This document shows positions 42,854 to 51,338 of a stretch of 64,000 nt of DNA, piece after piece. The stretch is from Blautia sp. An249. Lineage in GTDB: Bacteria > Bacillota > Clostridia > Lachnospirales > Lachnospiraceae. Under the pieces are notes generated by a model. The model saw nothing but the letters and a program-made list of their open reading frames with translations, was not told the DNA's origin and did not search any database. The translations under genes were made by a program, and so were the position numbers. The stretch spans positions 124,001 through 188,000 of the forward strand of contig NZ_NFJL01000005.1 of NCBI RefSeq assembly GCF_002159835.1, written 5' to 3'. The first letter of the stretch is position 1. Every line of letters starts with the position of its first letter.

Positions 42854-43021
42854 ATGGAATATACAGAAACTTATCAGTCCTATTGTCCCAAACACAATAC
42901 CCGGGTGGTTCATACGGTGATATTTAAAAAAAGAACCTGTTCCCGGATTCAGGAAACCGTTCTGCATTTTACCTGCAGCCAGGACTCCCGCTGCAAGGAA
43001 TGCCAGAAAGACTATCCCTGA
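42854..43021 (+). CDS. Small cysteine-rich, zinc-ribbon-like protein
   Basis: 55 aa open frame, starting 5 bp after the ABC-F stop and ending just before the terminator. It reads MEYTETYQSYCPKHNTRVV, then RTCSR, HFTCSQDS and RCKECQKDYP, giving six Cys and several His that could hold a metal. There is no strong ribosome site (the nearest GAGGAAG is 15 nt upstream, inside the ABC-F end), so translation would depend on coupling. Too short for confident identification; it could also be a remnant. Confidence 0.5.
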   Translation: MEYTETYQSYCPKHNTRVVHTVIFKKRTCSRIQETVLHFTCSQDSRCKECQKDYP

Positions 43022-43030
43022 GATTATGAA

Positions 43031-43066
43031 AACGGCCTTAACAAAATTTTCTCTGTTAAGGCCGTT
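43031..43066. terminator. Bidirectional terminator, ABC-F unit and ybaK operon
   Basis: A perfect 13-bp stem, AACGGCCTTAACA at 43031-43043 with its complement at 43054-43066, followed by CTTTATTT on plus and TTTTCAT on minus. It lies between convergent units. Confidence 0.9.
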
Positions 43067-43068
43067 CT

Positions 43069-43548
43069 TTATTTGGCTGTAATGTCTCCGGTCTTTCCCC
43101 GGGTGACTTTTAGGAGTCCTTCCACAGGTACTTTTAAGGTCAGTCCCAGTCTTCCTCCGCTGACATAAATTTCACTGAAATTTTCTGCGGATTGATCGAA
43201 CACCGTCTGATAGTTCTTTTTCATTCCTATGGGACTGCATCCGCCCCGGATATAGCCGGTGATTTTATTGATGTCTTTCACAGGAATCATATCCACTGTC
43301 TTTTCTCCCACTGCTTTCGCCGCCGCTTTCCGATCCACTTCTTTTTCAATGGGAACTACAAAGACATAATAGTTTCCGCTTTTTCCTTCCATCACCAGAG
43401 TTTTAAAGGACTGCTCTTTGGGCGCTCCTGTCTTCTCTGCCGTATGTATCCCGTCAATAAATTCATCGCACTCATAGACGATGGCTTCGTAGGGGACTTT
43501 CTGTCGTTCCAGAATCCGCATGGCATTACTTTTTGCTTCTTTGCTCAT
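43069..43548 (-). CDS. ybaK: YbaK/EbsC-type Cys-tRNA(Pro) deacylase
   Basis: 159 aa. Conserved YbaK parts: AMRILERQKVPYE at the N-terminus, EQSFKTLVMEGKSGNYYVFVVPIEKEVDRKAAAKA near 44-78 with the catalytic-type Lys, and YIRGGCSPIGMKK near 107. The enzyme removes cysteine from misacylated tRNA-Pro in the cytoplasm. Its start overlaps the DUF4203 gene by 23 bp, making it the last gene of the six-gene operon, though no functional link is evident. Confidence 0.9.
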   Translation of the reverse strand: MSKEAKSNAMRILERQKVPYEAIVYECDEFIDGIHTAEKTGAPKEQSFKTLVMEGKSGNYYVFVVPIEKEVDRKAAAKAVGEKTVDMIPVKDINKITGYIRGGCSPIGMKKNYQTVFDQSAENFSEIYVSGGRLGLTLKVPVEGLLKVTRGKTGDITAK

Positions 43549-44185
43549 TGTAGGTCACCTTCTTTCTCTCTGTCTCTGGCTCCTCTTCCTCCTCGTCTTC
43601 CTTTTCCCGGTTTGTGGCTGCCTGCACCAGTATGCCTAAAACTGCCGTCCCGATTCCAATCAGAAGTCCATAGGGCATCTCTTCCAGCTGAACCAGATGG
43701 GCGCCCGCAATTCCGGCAAAAGCGCCGCCCTGTATGGCTGTTCCTGCTATAATAATAGGTTTTGCAAAATGAACGCCCAGAATCCCCAGGCCCACTCCCG
43801 CCAGAATACACAGGAAAAATGTTAATGAAGTTGTAGGATGGACGGCGTAAATGGTTAAAGCCCATCCGATTCCGGCACAGAGAATGAAGATCCCGGCCTT
43901 ATAGATAAAAAAGGCAAGGGCAGCCAGCAAAAGGGCAGCCGCCAGAGCAATTCCCAATATGGCTGTTTTACTCAGATTCATTGTATGAGCCCCCATGGCT
44001 CCTGCCACTGCGCCTGTTGCAAAGCCTACCAGCATCACCCAGAAACGAAGCAGGCGGTATCCCAGAAAGCAGTTTAAAAGTCCTATCACCAGAACCATCA
44101 GAAAGAAAATCTGGGACAGACGGGTCAGTTCTTCCATCCCCTTTACCTGATCCATGAGTTCACCAATTCTTATAATAAATTCCAT
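43526..44185 (-). CDS. DUF4203-type multi-pass membrane protein
   Basis: 219 aa with seven or so Gly/Ala-rich helices (VLVIGLLNCFLGYRLLRFW, GFATGAVAGAMGAH, GILGVHFAKPIIIAGTAIQGG) and a highly charged tail (KEDEEEEEPETERKK). This is the pattern of DUF4203/TMEM198-like proteins. Function is not known. Downstream of the transglutaminase lipoprotein by 17 bp. The acidic-basic tail would be cytoplasmic. Confidence 0.65.
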   Translation of the reverse strand: MEFIIRIGELMDQVKGMEELTRLSQIFFLMVLVIGLLNCFLGYRLLRFWVMLVGFATGAVAGAMGAHTMNLSKTAILGIALAAALLLAALAFFIYKAGIFILCAGIGWALTIYAVHPTTSLTFFLCILAGVGLGILGVHFAKPIIIAGTAIQGGAFAGIAGAHLVQLEEMPYGLLIGIGTAVLGILVQAATNREKEDEEEEEPETERKKVTYNEQRSKK

Positions 44186-44202
44186 CTTCTCTCCACTCCC
44201 GT

Positions 44203-45423
44203 CTAAAACTTCAAATAAATGGTCTTCAGATTATCCATGAAGCCATAATAGTACTGTACCTGCCCCAGACCGTTTATGTTCATGTAATACTGGGCAATCT
44301 CCTCTACCTGCCCCTGATCCAGCAGGGCGCTTTTTGCCTGCTGGTATCCCTCTTCATCTGTATACTTAAAGCGGATAAGCGAATTTCCTCCGTCCAGGAT
44401 ACTGCAGGCAAATCCGTAAACCTGATCCCAGTCATAACCGGTAAAACAGCTTCCGTTTCTCACATAAAAGTTTTCATCCACAGATGTACAGGATGGGACG
44501 GAAAATTCGCCGTCGTTCTGATAAGAAACTTCGTATTCCCATGGAAACGGGCAGAGATAATCATACAGAATGGTTTCCTGACTCATCTGCTCGGCGTTTC
44601 CTTCCATAAACTCCGGCTGATCTCCGTTGGTTGCATCTACATAATAATACATACCATCCATATTTACAATGTTCCAGGCATGGCCTTCTTCTGTCCCTTC
44701 GGCGTCTCCCGACACATAGATGCATTCTGCTCCCAGACGTTCCAGAAGGTACTGGACGGCGGCGGCGTAGCCTGCGCAGACCGCTTTCCCGTCTCCGAAA
44801 GCCCCCGCAAGGCTCTGATCGTTTTCGCCGGCCTGGTATTCCACATGATTAATTACATACTCATATACAATCCGCGCCTGGTTATAGACATCCTGTCCTG
44901 AAGCAGCCTGCGCCACTTCCTGATAGGCGCTTTCCATCTGCGCCTGAACGCTCTGCGCTTCTTCAGGCGTGCCTGTATACCCCGGCTGAAAGACTGTATA
45001 CGTATCGTAAATCGTCTTATAAGTCAGCTCCCGGTTCCGAATCCAGAACAGTTCCGGATGATCCAACATCATTGCATGATAGGCCCGGTCAATGCCATCG
45101 CTGTCTGCTGTGGAAAGATAAATATCTGTTTCCCAGTTTTTTGTCCCCTCCAGAATCTCCCGGTAGGTTCTCTGCTCCTCCTGAGAAAGCTGCCGGAAAT
45201 AATACTCCAGATGCTCTCCGTCCGAAGCTGCCACTTCCTGTTCTCTTAACCTCTGGACTTCCTCCGGCTCTGAGGATACCGTTTCCGGTACATGATCCAG
45301 GAGCATTTCCGCCTTTTCTTTCAGATTTTCTTCTTTCAGACATCCACTGCACAGCAGGATTCCCAGAAGCATAACTGCGAAGGCCAGAAGTCTCTTTTGC
45401 GGTTTCCCTGTTCTTTTTTTCAT
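44203..45423 (-). CDS. Transglutaminase-like lipoprotein
   Basis: 406 aa. Signal peptide with lipobox LLCSGC (Cys 28). The transglutaminase triad: Cys in KAVCAGYAAAVQYLLERLG near 215, His in EEGHAWNIV near 247, Asp in YYYVDATNGD near 261. The C-terminal YVRNGSCFTGYDW matches the paralogue at 34533-35750. The ATG overlaps the MoxR stop (ATGA). Genes for MoxR ATPase, VWA protein and transglutaminase often travel together; the lipoprotein would act outside the membrane while the ATPase works inside. Confidence 0.85.
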   Translation of the reverse strand: MKKRTGKPQKRLLAFAVMLLGILLCSGCLKEENLKEKAEMLLDHVPETVSSEPEEVQRLREQEVAASDGEHLEYYFRQLSQEEQRTYREILEGTKNWETDIYLSTADSDGIDRAYHAMMLDHPELFWIRNRELTYKTIYDTYTVFQPGYTGTPEEAQSVQAQMESAYQEVAQAASGQDVYNQARIVYEYVINHVEYQAGENDQSLAGAFGDGKAVCAGYAAAVQYLLERLGAECIYVSGDAEGTEEGHAWNIVNMDGMYYYVDATNGDQPEFMEGNAEQMSQETILYDYLCPFPWEYEVSYQNDGEFSVPSCTSVDENFYVRNGSCFTGYDWDQVYGFACSILDGGNSLIRFKYTDEEGYQQAKSALLDQGQVEEIAQYYMNINGLGQVQYYYGFMDNLKTIYLKF

Positions 45424-46934
45424 ATTTGTAACTCCTCAATTCTTCTGAGAATTTCTCTTCGGTTCTCCCGGTATAAAAGCTCCCGGTTATACTGTTCATA
45501 CCGTTTGCAGGAATACTCACTTAAAAACTGCAGGGAGTAGAATCCGGTATTTAGTTCCGTAAGGAAAATCACCATTTCCTGACCCCCTAAAAAAGCGGCT
45601 TCCATAAAGTCAAAGGCGTGTTCCAGCGTTTCCCCTGCCTTTCTTTCTGCTTCCAGAGCCTCCTGCTTCTCTTTTGCAAATTCCTCTTTTAACAGAGCAA
45701 ATGCAGCAGCCCCGTCAGTAACTGCCTCTTTTTTCATTTTCTGAAGGAAGGATTCCAGTCTGCCAGTCACATACAGACAGCAGTGCAGTTCCTTTCTGCT
45801 TAAAAGCTCTGCCTTTTTCTGCCTTTCCCACCGGGCCTGGTATTCAGAAATCACCGTTTCCATAAATTCCACAGGCGGTTCCTTCCCCTCTCCTAAAAGA
45901 ACCTCTTTGCAGGAAAGAAGAATCGGGTACAAAACTTTTAGCTGTTCTTTTTTCCTGCAGGATTTTTCAAATTCCCGGCTGCATCCTGACAGAATCAGAC
46001 CGGTTACGCTCAGTCTCTCATCAAAGGCAGCATGGGAAAGTTTCTTTAACAGAATTTCTTCTGTTTTTCCTTCCAGAACAGCTTCTATCTGATAGTCTGC
46101 CTGATATTTTTCATATAATTCCAGATAGTTTGCAAAGTCCCTGGCAATTTTGGGATATTGAAGATATTGGACGATAACTTCCCGATCTGCTTTTTTCTGT
46201 ATTTTTTCGTAGACCTGAAGAAGCCTGGATAAATCTTCCCAGCCTCTGGGAGTAACAAACCGTTTCCCGTCCACGGTACTTTCCATCTTATAAAAGCTGG
46301 CCGGCCGCAGATTCAAATACGACAGAACTGCCGGATGGATTCCTTCTTTATAGGCATATTCCTTCCAGGCGGCAAAATCCGGCTCCACCTGGATTTTCTT
46401 TACACGGTCCATGGTAACCACATCGAACTCCCGGACAGAACGGTTGTACTCCGGAGGATTTCCCGCCGCCACAATCAGCCAGCCCTGGGGAATCTGATGG
46501 CTTCCAAAGGTCTTATACTGGAGAAACTGAAGCATGGCCGGGGCCAGTGTCTCAGATACACAGTTAATTTCATCTATGAAAAGAATTCCCTCTTTCATAC
46601 CGCTGTCCTCTATTTTATCGTAAACTGCGGCCACAATTTCACTCATAGTATATTCGGTCACCTTATGAGGAACCCTGTTGTATTCTTTTTCCGATATAAA
46701 CGGAAGTCCGATGGCGCTCTGTCTGGTATGGTGGGTAATGGTATAGGATACCAGCCCTATTCTGCATTCTTTGGAAATCTGTTCCATAATCTGGGTTTTT
46801 CCGATTCCGGGAGCCCCCAGAAGGAAAATCGGACGCTGATGGACGGGGAGAATTTCGTATTCTCCAAACTCATTTTTCAGTAAATAGGCTTCTATGGTGT
46901 TTTTAATCTCTTCTTTCGCCCGTTTAATATTCAT
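45420..46934 (-). CDS. MoxR-type AAA+ ATPase
   Basis: 504 aa. Walker A GAPGIGKTQIM near 41, Walker B GILFIDEINCVSE near 117, sensor-1 type IVAAAGNPPEYN near 152, and arginine-finger/sensor-2 region VTPRGWEDLSRLLQ near 226. MoxR ATPases work as chaperones with VWA proteins to insert metals or remodel complexes. The start overlaps the VWA gene by 11 bp. The long C-terminal half (270-504) is helical and Glu/Lys-rich, not recognised. Confidence 0.88.
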   Translation of the reverse strand: MNIKRAKEEIKNTIEAYLLKNEFGEYEILPVHQRPIFLLGAPGIGKTQIMEQISKECRIGLVSYTITHHTRQSAIGLPFISEKEYNRVPHKVTEYTMSEIVAAVYDKIEDSGMKEGILFIDEINCVSETLAPAMLQFLQYKTFGSHQIPQGWLIVAAGNPPEYNRSVREFDVVTMDRVKKIQVEPDFAAWKEYAYKEGIHPAVLSYLNLRPASFYKMESTVDGKRFVTPRGWEDLSRLLQVYEKIQKKADREVIVQYLQYPKIARDFANYLELYEKYQADYQIEAVLEGKTEEILLKKLSHAAFDERLSVTGLILSGCSREFEKSCRKKEQLKVLYPILLSCKEVLLGEGKEPPVEFMETVISEYQARWERQKKAELLSRKELHCCLYVTGRLESFLQKMKKEAVTDGAAAFALLKEEFAKEKQEALEAERKAGETLEHAFDFMEAAFLGGQEMVIFLTELNTGFYSLQFLSEYSCKRYEQYNRELLYRENRREILRRIEELQI

Positions 46935-48246
46935 TTCCCTTTATTCCTTCCTCATCTATAATCAGTTTTATGGCCCAGGGAGGCACATCTATGTCCTGGT
47001 AGTCGCTTTTCATAAATATAAAGGCCGTCTCATAAGACGGCTTTTTCGCCGGGAATGTCCCGTAGCCGTCGGTAAAATAGAGAAGCCCCCGCAGGTGTGA
47101 CAACTGTCCCCTGGCCCGAAGCTGTTCCACATAGGCAAAGGGCGGTCTGAAATCTGTCCCTCCCAGTCCTGTTACCTGGAACTTCCTGAGATATTCTTCC
47201 ATCTCATCGAAACTGGTAATTTTTCGATCGCTCTGGATTTTATCATCGCATTGAATGATATGAACCTGAATTTTCCTGTGGAAACTCTGGGTCTGGTTTA
47301 ATATGGAATAGGTCTCTTCCAGGAATTTCTTTATCAGGCTTTCTTTGCAGGACATGGAGGTATCGATCACAATGACAAACTCCTCCACTTTACGCACTTC
47401 ACTGGTTTCCAGAGGTTCTATCAAGGGCATATTCCCATATCGCTCCATTCCATAATAGTAATAGATATAGTCGAAGGTGTCCATATCCACCTGCATGACT
47501 TCTTTTAAGACTGCAAATTTTCTCAGAAATTCCCGGTAATCGTACCGCTCCCGGTTTTCAGCATGGAGCAGATCTTTCATTGCCTCTCTGCCCTCAGATG
47601 CTTCTTTTGAAAACAGTTCCATCTCTGTTTCCATCTTCTCTCTGTTATCCTCCCATTTTTCCCGGTTGGGATTGGGAGTGGGCTTTTCCTCCTGTTTCCC
47701 TTCCCATCTGGAGTGATCGTCCACATAGAATTCCCGTTCCCAGTTCTCCCATTCCTCCGTGGAAAAGACTCTTGCCTGAAGCTGCCTGTAAATTCCCTGG
47801 GCGGTAACCACCTTTAATTCCTTCTCCAGCCAGCCGTAAATCTGTCTTCTGAGTGAACTTTTTCTCCGATAGATGCAGGAGTCATTCTGCATGTCCAATA
47901 AATATTCTGCCGCAATATCGCAGGCCAGATCCCATACCTTTTCTTTTTTTCCTCTTTCATAGATATGGGCAAACAGACAATGAAACAGGCAGTGCAGATA
48001 GCCCCGGTTTACCTGGTTTTTCCCTTCCCGGTACAGCCCGGTCAGCCCCTGGGGATGATAATAAAGATTTTCTCCGTCTGTACCCAGAGGATTTATCTGA
48101 TCATCCCGCACAAACCGCAGACTGCTTAACGCCACATCCAGAAAACGCATTTGTAAATATAGCTGATTTCTGGACTGAATCAGAATCTCTGTGCAGATAT
48201 GTTCTATTTTCAGTTCCTGTTCCTGCTGCTGCCATATGGGATTCAT
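46924..48246 (-). CDS. DUF2201-type VWA domain protein
   Basis: 440 aa from ATG 48246 (AGGAGG 7 nt upstream). The N-terminal half resembles the putative metallopeptidase domain of DUF2201 proteins, but the HExxH-type motif reads HCLFHCLFAH near 84-93, lacking the Glu. The C-terminal half is a von Willebrand A domain: FVIVIDTSMSCKESL near 290 is the MIDAS DxSxS, GLGGTDFRPPF near 370 gives the distal ligands, and YFTDGYG follows. It probably is the substrate-binding partner of the MoxR ATPase encoded next. Confidence 0.82.
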   Translation of the reverse strand: MNPIWQQQEQELKIEHICTEILIQSRNQLYLQMRFLDVALSSLRFVRDDQINPLGTDGENLYYHPQGLTGLYREGKNQVNRGYLHCLFHCLFAHIYERGKKEKVWDLACDIAAEYLLDMQNDSCIYRRKSSLRRQIYGWLEKELKVVTAQGIYRQLQARVFSTEEWENWEREFYVDDHSRWEGKQEEKPTPNPNREKWEDNREKMETEMELFSKEASEGREAMKDLLHAENRERYDYREFLRKFAVLKEVMQVDMDTFDYIYYYYGMERYGNMPLIEPLETSEVRKVEEFVIVIDTSMSCKESLIKKFLEETYSILNQTQSFHRKIQVHIIQCDDKIQSDRKITSFDEMEEYLRKFQVTGLGGTDFRPPFAYVEQLRARGQLSHLRGLLYFTDGYGTFPAKKPSYETAFIFMKSDYQDIDVPPWAIKLIIDEEGIKGNEY

Positions 48247-48259
48247 ATTTTCCTCCTGT

Positions 48260-49168
48260 TTACAGTTCCATATCTTCAATGGAACTTCGTCTGCTTCCAT
48301 AACGCCCCTGATATTCCATCAGACAGGCACAGATACGGGCGTCGCCCTTTCTCTGGGCAAACTGCAGCGCTTCCTGCAGTTCCTCTTCCCCCAGCCGCTT
48401 CTTACGGCTGACATCTTCCAGAAACCACATTAACAATTCCGGTTCCTGTCTTTCAATCAGGCTTCTGACCACCAAAGTCTGGCGTTCCAGCAGATAATTT
48501 TTATATTCTTCTTTTGCATTTCCACTTAGCTGACAGGGAAAGGACAGTCTTCCCAAAGCCAGTTTTATGGAAAACTCCTGACTCTCCCGGGCCTTCGCCA
48601 TAGGAAAACGGGCATCGTATTCCTGAAAGTGAAACCGGGCTCCCTGAAAACAGTTTCGATAATGAATTCCGCTTCCATGAACCTCCGTCATTAAAATTCT
48701 GGCCGGTGTATTTTCCACACCTTCTTCATAAAATTCAGGGAACATCAGACGCGCTTCTTCCTCACCGTGATAAATCACATATAATTCTTCCGAAAATTCT
48801 GAGAGAATTTCCCGAAAGCAGGAAAATGTGTCATCCGTCATGGTGACCTCCAGGGTTTTTACTTTATGGCATCCGGTAAAACATCCGCTCCCCACATCTT
48901 CTATGTTACTGTGAAAAGATAAGAAATTCAGCTCCCTGCAGTTGTAAAACCCGTACCTGCCAATCCTTCGTATGGTTCCCGGCAGATAGACCTCTCTGTG
49001 TGCATTTCCAGCAAATACATAAGGTTTCAGCTCCTTTACCGGAATATTATCCACAAAATCCGGTATCTGCACTGCCTTCACATCGGAAACATACGATTCA
49101 ATGCTCACATAGGGACCCCGGGCATCTTCTTCTATACAATACGTAAATAATCTGTCTTTGCTTTCCAA
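48260..49168 (-). CDS. LRR_5 (BspA-type) leucine-rich repeat protein
   Basis: 302 aa without signal peptide. About 25-115 carries BspA-type repeats (VKELKPYVFAGNAHREVYLPGTIRRIGRYGFYNCRELNFLSF, then GSGCFTGCHKVKTLEV). The rest is charged and helical (SIKLALGRLSFP, EELQEALQFAQRKGDARICACLMEYQ, the latter ankyrin-like). First gene of the operon with the VWA and MoxR genes. A cytoplasmic adaptor or substrate of that ATPase complex is possible but only inferred. Confidence 0.75.
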   Translation of the reverse strand: MESKDRLFTYCIEEDARGPYVSIESYVSDVKAVQIPDFVDNIPVKELKPYVFAGNAHREVYLPGTIRRIGRYGFYNCRELNFLSFHSNIEDVGSGCFTGCHKVKTLEVTMTDDTFSCFREILSEFSEELYVIYHGEEEARLMFPEFYEEGVENTPARILMTEVHGSGIHYRNCFQGARFHFQEYDARFPMAKARESQEFSIKLALGRLSFPCQLSGNAKEEYKNYLLERQTLVVRSLIERQEPELLMWFLEDVSRKKRLGEEELQEALQFAQRKGDARICACLMEYQGRYGSRRSSIEDMEL

Positions 49169-49217
49169 TTTTCTGACTGCCTTTCTTTGTTCTCCGGAAC
49201 TTCACTGATATTTTTCT

Positions 49218-49245
49218 ATTATACAACCAATCCTGCAGAAATCAA
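49218..49245 (-). promoter_or_regulatory. Promoter of the LRR-VWA-MoxR operon
   Basis: Minus strand: TTGATT (complement of 49240-49245), 16 bp, TATAAT (complement of 49218-49223), 50 bp before the LRR start codon. Confidence 0.65.
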
Positions 49246-49270
49246 CCTGCACCTTCTCCTATTACGAAAG

Positions 49271-49312
49271 CACCGTATGATATAAGAGTATTTCTCTCTA
49301 TACCATACGGTG
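49271..49312 (-). terminator. Terminator of the egsA-ispF unit
   Basis: A 14-bp inverted repeat, CACCGTATGATATA at 49271-49284 with TATACCATACGGTG at 49299-49312 (one wobble). It lies 16 bp after the ispF stop, with CTTTCG behind the stem on the minus strand; the T-run is short. Confidence 0.7.
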
Positions 49313-49327
49313 TTATTTAGCGGTTCT

Positions 49328-49816
49328 TTACTTCTTTTCTATCAGGCAGATGGCCTGAGAACTGATCCCCTGACCGTTTCCGGTAAAGCCCAGTCCCTCT
49401 TCTGTAGTGGCTTTAATATTCACCTGCGCTTGGGAAATCCCCAGACATTTTGCCAGGTTCTCTCTCATTTGGGGGATATGGGGAGCCATCTTCGGCCGCT
49501 GGGCAATAATCGTTGCGTCAATATTACCAATCGCGTACCCCTGTTCTTTCAGTAAACGGGCTGTTTCTTCCAGCAGCAGCATACTGGAAATCCCTTTGTA
49601 CTTGGGATCCGTATCCGGAAAGTGTTTTCCAATGTCCCCGAGGGCCGCTGCTCCCAGGAGAGCATCCATTACGGCGTGAATAAGTACATCCGCATCCGAA
49701 TGCCCCAGTAATCCTTTTTCATAGGGAATCGGTACACCGCCGAGAATCAGGTCTCTGCCTTCTGTCAGCTTATGTACGTCATATCCCATTCCTACTCGTA
49801 TCATACTCTGTATCAT
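49328..49816 (-). CDS. ispF: 2-C-methyl-D-erythritol 2,4-cyclodiphosphate synthase
   Basis: 162 aa. GMGYDVHKL near 9-17 and [34 protein letters not shown] near 38-71 give the zinc and substrate residues. The end [19 protein letters not shown] is the family signature. It makes the cyclic diphosphate intermediate of the MEP isoprenoid pathway. Two starts (49816 and 49804) are close; the second, MIRVGMGYD, is the more usual N-terminus. It follows egsA by 10 bp, with no evident functional link. Confidence 0.95.
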   Translation of the reverse strand: MIQSMIRVGMGYDVHKLTEGRDLILGGVPIPYEKGLLGHSDADVLIHAVMDALLGAAALGDIGKHFPDTDPKYKGISSMLLLEETARLLKEQGYAIGNIDATIIAQRPKMAPHIPQMRENLAKCLGISQAQVNIKATTEEGLGFTGNGQGISSQAICLIEKK

Positions 49817-49826
49817 AACCTTTCTG

Positions 49827-51098
49827 TCAGGGTTCTATATTCAGCATTTTTCTCACTCGCATAAAGCTCAGACGATTTCTCACATAGGGAGAAAGTTCCA
49901 TAGTTAAAGGGATGATGTCTTCCGTCAGCCCGATGTCCTGTACGGTTCTGACACAGCCGCCGTTTTTCAGGATTTTATCCAGTTCTTCCACTTCCGGAAT
50001 CTCATCAATAATGTCTGCTATCTTATACAGGCTGGCATTGAGCCGGTCTGCGGATACCATTTCCATCGGATCCGGAGTATTCTCCTCAATCGTCTTCTCA
50101 TACAGACCTTTCTTTCCGAAAGTATCCCGTATCAGTTTTTCTTCCATTCCCTGGTACGGATCGGCGTAACATTTTCCGTCGCGGACAGCTTCTGCGATCC
50201 TCTTATATTCTCTCGCCGCAAGCATGGTCCCCACGGAAACTTTTTCTCCATGGAGGGCGTCCAGTGGCCCGTTGATTACTTCCATTTCCCACAAATGGGA
50301 CATATGATGTTCCGCACAGGATGCGGGTCTGGAATTCCCGATCATCTGCATCGCAAGACCCGAGAGGATCAGTGCATACATCAGTTCCTCACAGGCTTCC
50401 TCATCTCCCGCCGCTACGCCTTTTATACAGGAGCGCACCGTCTTCAGAGCCTGTTCTTCCATACGGATTACCCGTTTACAGATATATTCTCCGGTCAGCA
50501 GATGGGCAATCTTCCAGTCCGCCAGGCAGATATATTTTCCGAACAAATCAGAAGCTCCGGAGGCGTTCAGCCTTTTGGGCGCTTTTGCAAATATATTGGT
50601 ATCAGCAATCACACAGATAGGGGGTGCAGCCGGGATTGTCTTCTTCATTCCATCCCAGGTCATAGCTGCAACCGTTGATACGAATCCGTCTACGCTGGCC
50701 GCCGTAGGAACCGATACAAAGGGAATTCTGTACTGATATGCCACATACCGGCTTATATCGTGGATTGTTCCGGATCCTACCGCTAAAATAAGGTCAATAT
50801 CTTCTTCCATATTTTTCTCTACGATCTCTACTCCATGATTATCTGCATGAAGTCCTTCCGCCTCCAGAATCACAACCTGACAGCGGTCGTAAATGTCTTC
50901 CATAATATCATAAGTGGCTTCGTAGGTATTGGTATCGCAAATCAGCAGCGGAGAAATATATTCTTTCAGAAATCCATCCGACATCATCTCTTCCAGTTTC
51001 TCCACAGCACCGGCTTCAATCAAAATTTCCTGTACATCGATTTTGTGCTTTTTCCCACAGCTACAAGGTCGGGCAAAATCGTCCGTATCAACTCGCAT
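49827..51098 (-). CDS. egsA: sn-Glycerol-1-phosphate dehydrogenase (AraM/EgsA)
   Basis: 423 aa. NAD-binding [13 protein letters not shown] near 103, [10 protein letters not shown] near 126. Metal ligands: Asp in [10 protein letters not shown] near 180, His in [10 protein letters not shown] near 263, His in [13 protein letters not shown] near 282. The B. subtilis homologue AraM reduces dihydroxyacetone phosphate to glycerol-1-phosphate and lies in the arabinose operon; here too it lies beside an arabinose locus. The N-terminal CSCGKKH is common in firmicute homologues. GGAGG site upstream, own promoter. Confidence 0.9.
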   Translation of the reverse strand: MRVDTDDFARPCSCGKKHKIDVQEILIEAGAVEKLEEMMSDGFLKEYISPLLICDTNTYEATYDIMEDIYDRCQVVILEAEGLHADNHGVEIVEKNMEEDIDLILAVGSGTIHDISRYVAYQYRIPFVSVPTAASVDGFVSTVAAMTWDGMKKTIPAAPPICVIADTNIFAKAPKRLNASGASDLFGKYICLADWKIAHLLTGEYICKRVIRMEEQALKTVRSCIKGVAAGDEEACEELMYALILSGLAMQMIGNSRPASCAEHHMSHLWEMEVINGPLDALHGEKVSVGTMLAAREYKRIAEAVRDGKCYADPYQGMEEKLIRDTFGKKGLYEKTIEENTPDPMEMVSADRLNASLYKIADIIDEIPEVEELDKILKNGGCVRTVQDIGLTEDIIPLTMELSPYVRNRLSFMRVRKMLNIEP

Positions 51099-51175
51099 GT
51101 ATTACATCCTCCTATTCTTCCTGACGAGTAAATTTCTATTTTTTAATTCATTAAATCTCTGTCATTTGCTTTCCT

Positions 51176-51204
51176 ATTATACATGATCCGGTAAAAAAAA
51201 TCAA
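51176..51204 (-). promoter_or_regulatory. egsA-ispF promoter
   Basis: Minus strand: TTGATT (complement of 51199-51204), 17 bp, TATAAT (complement of 51176-51181). Confidence 0.7.
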
Positions 51205-51237
51205 CGCGCTTTCCTATGTCGCATCCATAGCGGAGCG

Positions 51238-51285
51238 TTTTTTGTGTAATAGGAAATCCAGGGGAATTTCCTATTACACAAAAAA
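51238..51285. repeat. 20-bp perfect inverted repeat between egsA and the ABC operon
   Basis: The left arm at 51238-51257 (T6 then GTGTAATAGGAAAT) and the right arm at 51266-51285 are perfect complements with an 8-nt loop. The A6/T6 ends mean it could act as a terminator in either direction. It abuts, and shares its A-tract with, a second hairpin at 51284-51319. Confidence 0.9.
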
Positions 51286-51319
51286 CCGGCCGCCACAATT
51301 TTACCTGTGACAGCCGGTT
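51284..51319 (-). terminator. Terminator of the galactofuranose/arabinose-type ABC operon
   Basis: On the minus strand AACCGGC ... GCCGGTT encloses a partly paired CTGTCACA / TGTGGCG stem and is followed by TTTTTTGTG. It lies 19 bp after the permease stop at 51339. Confidence 0.85.
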
Positions 51320-51338
51320 CTTAATATCATTTCTTATA

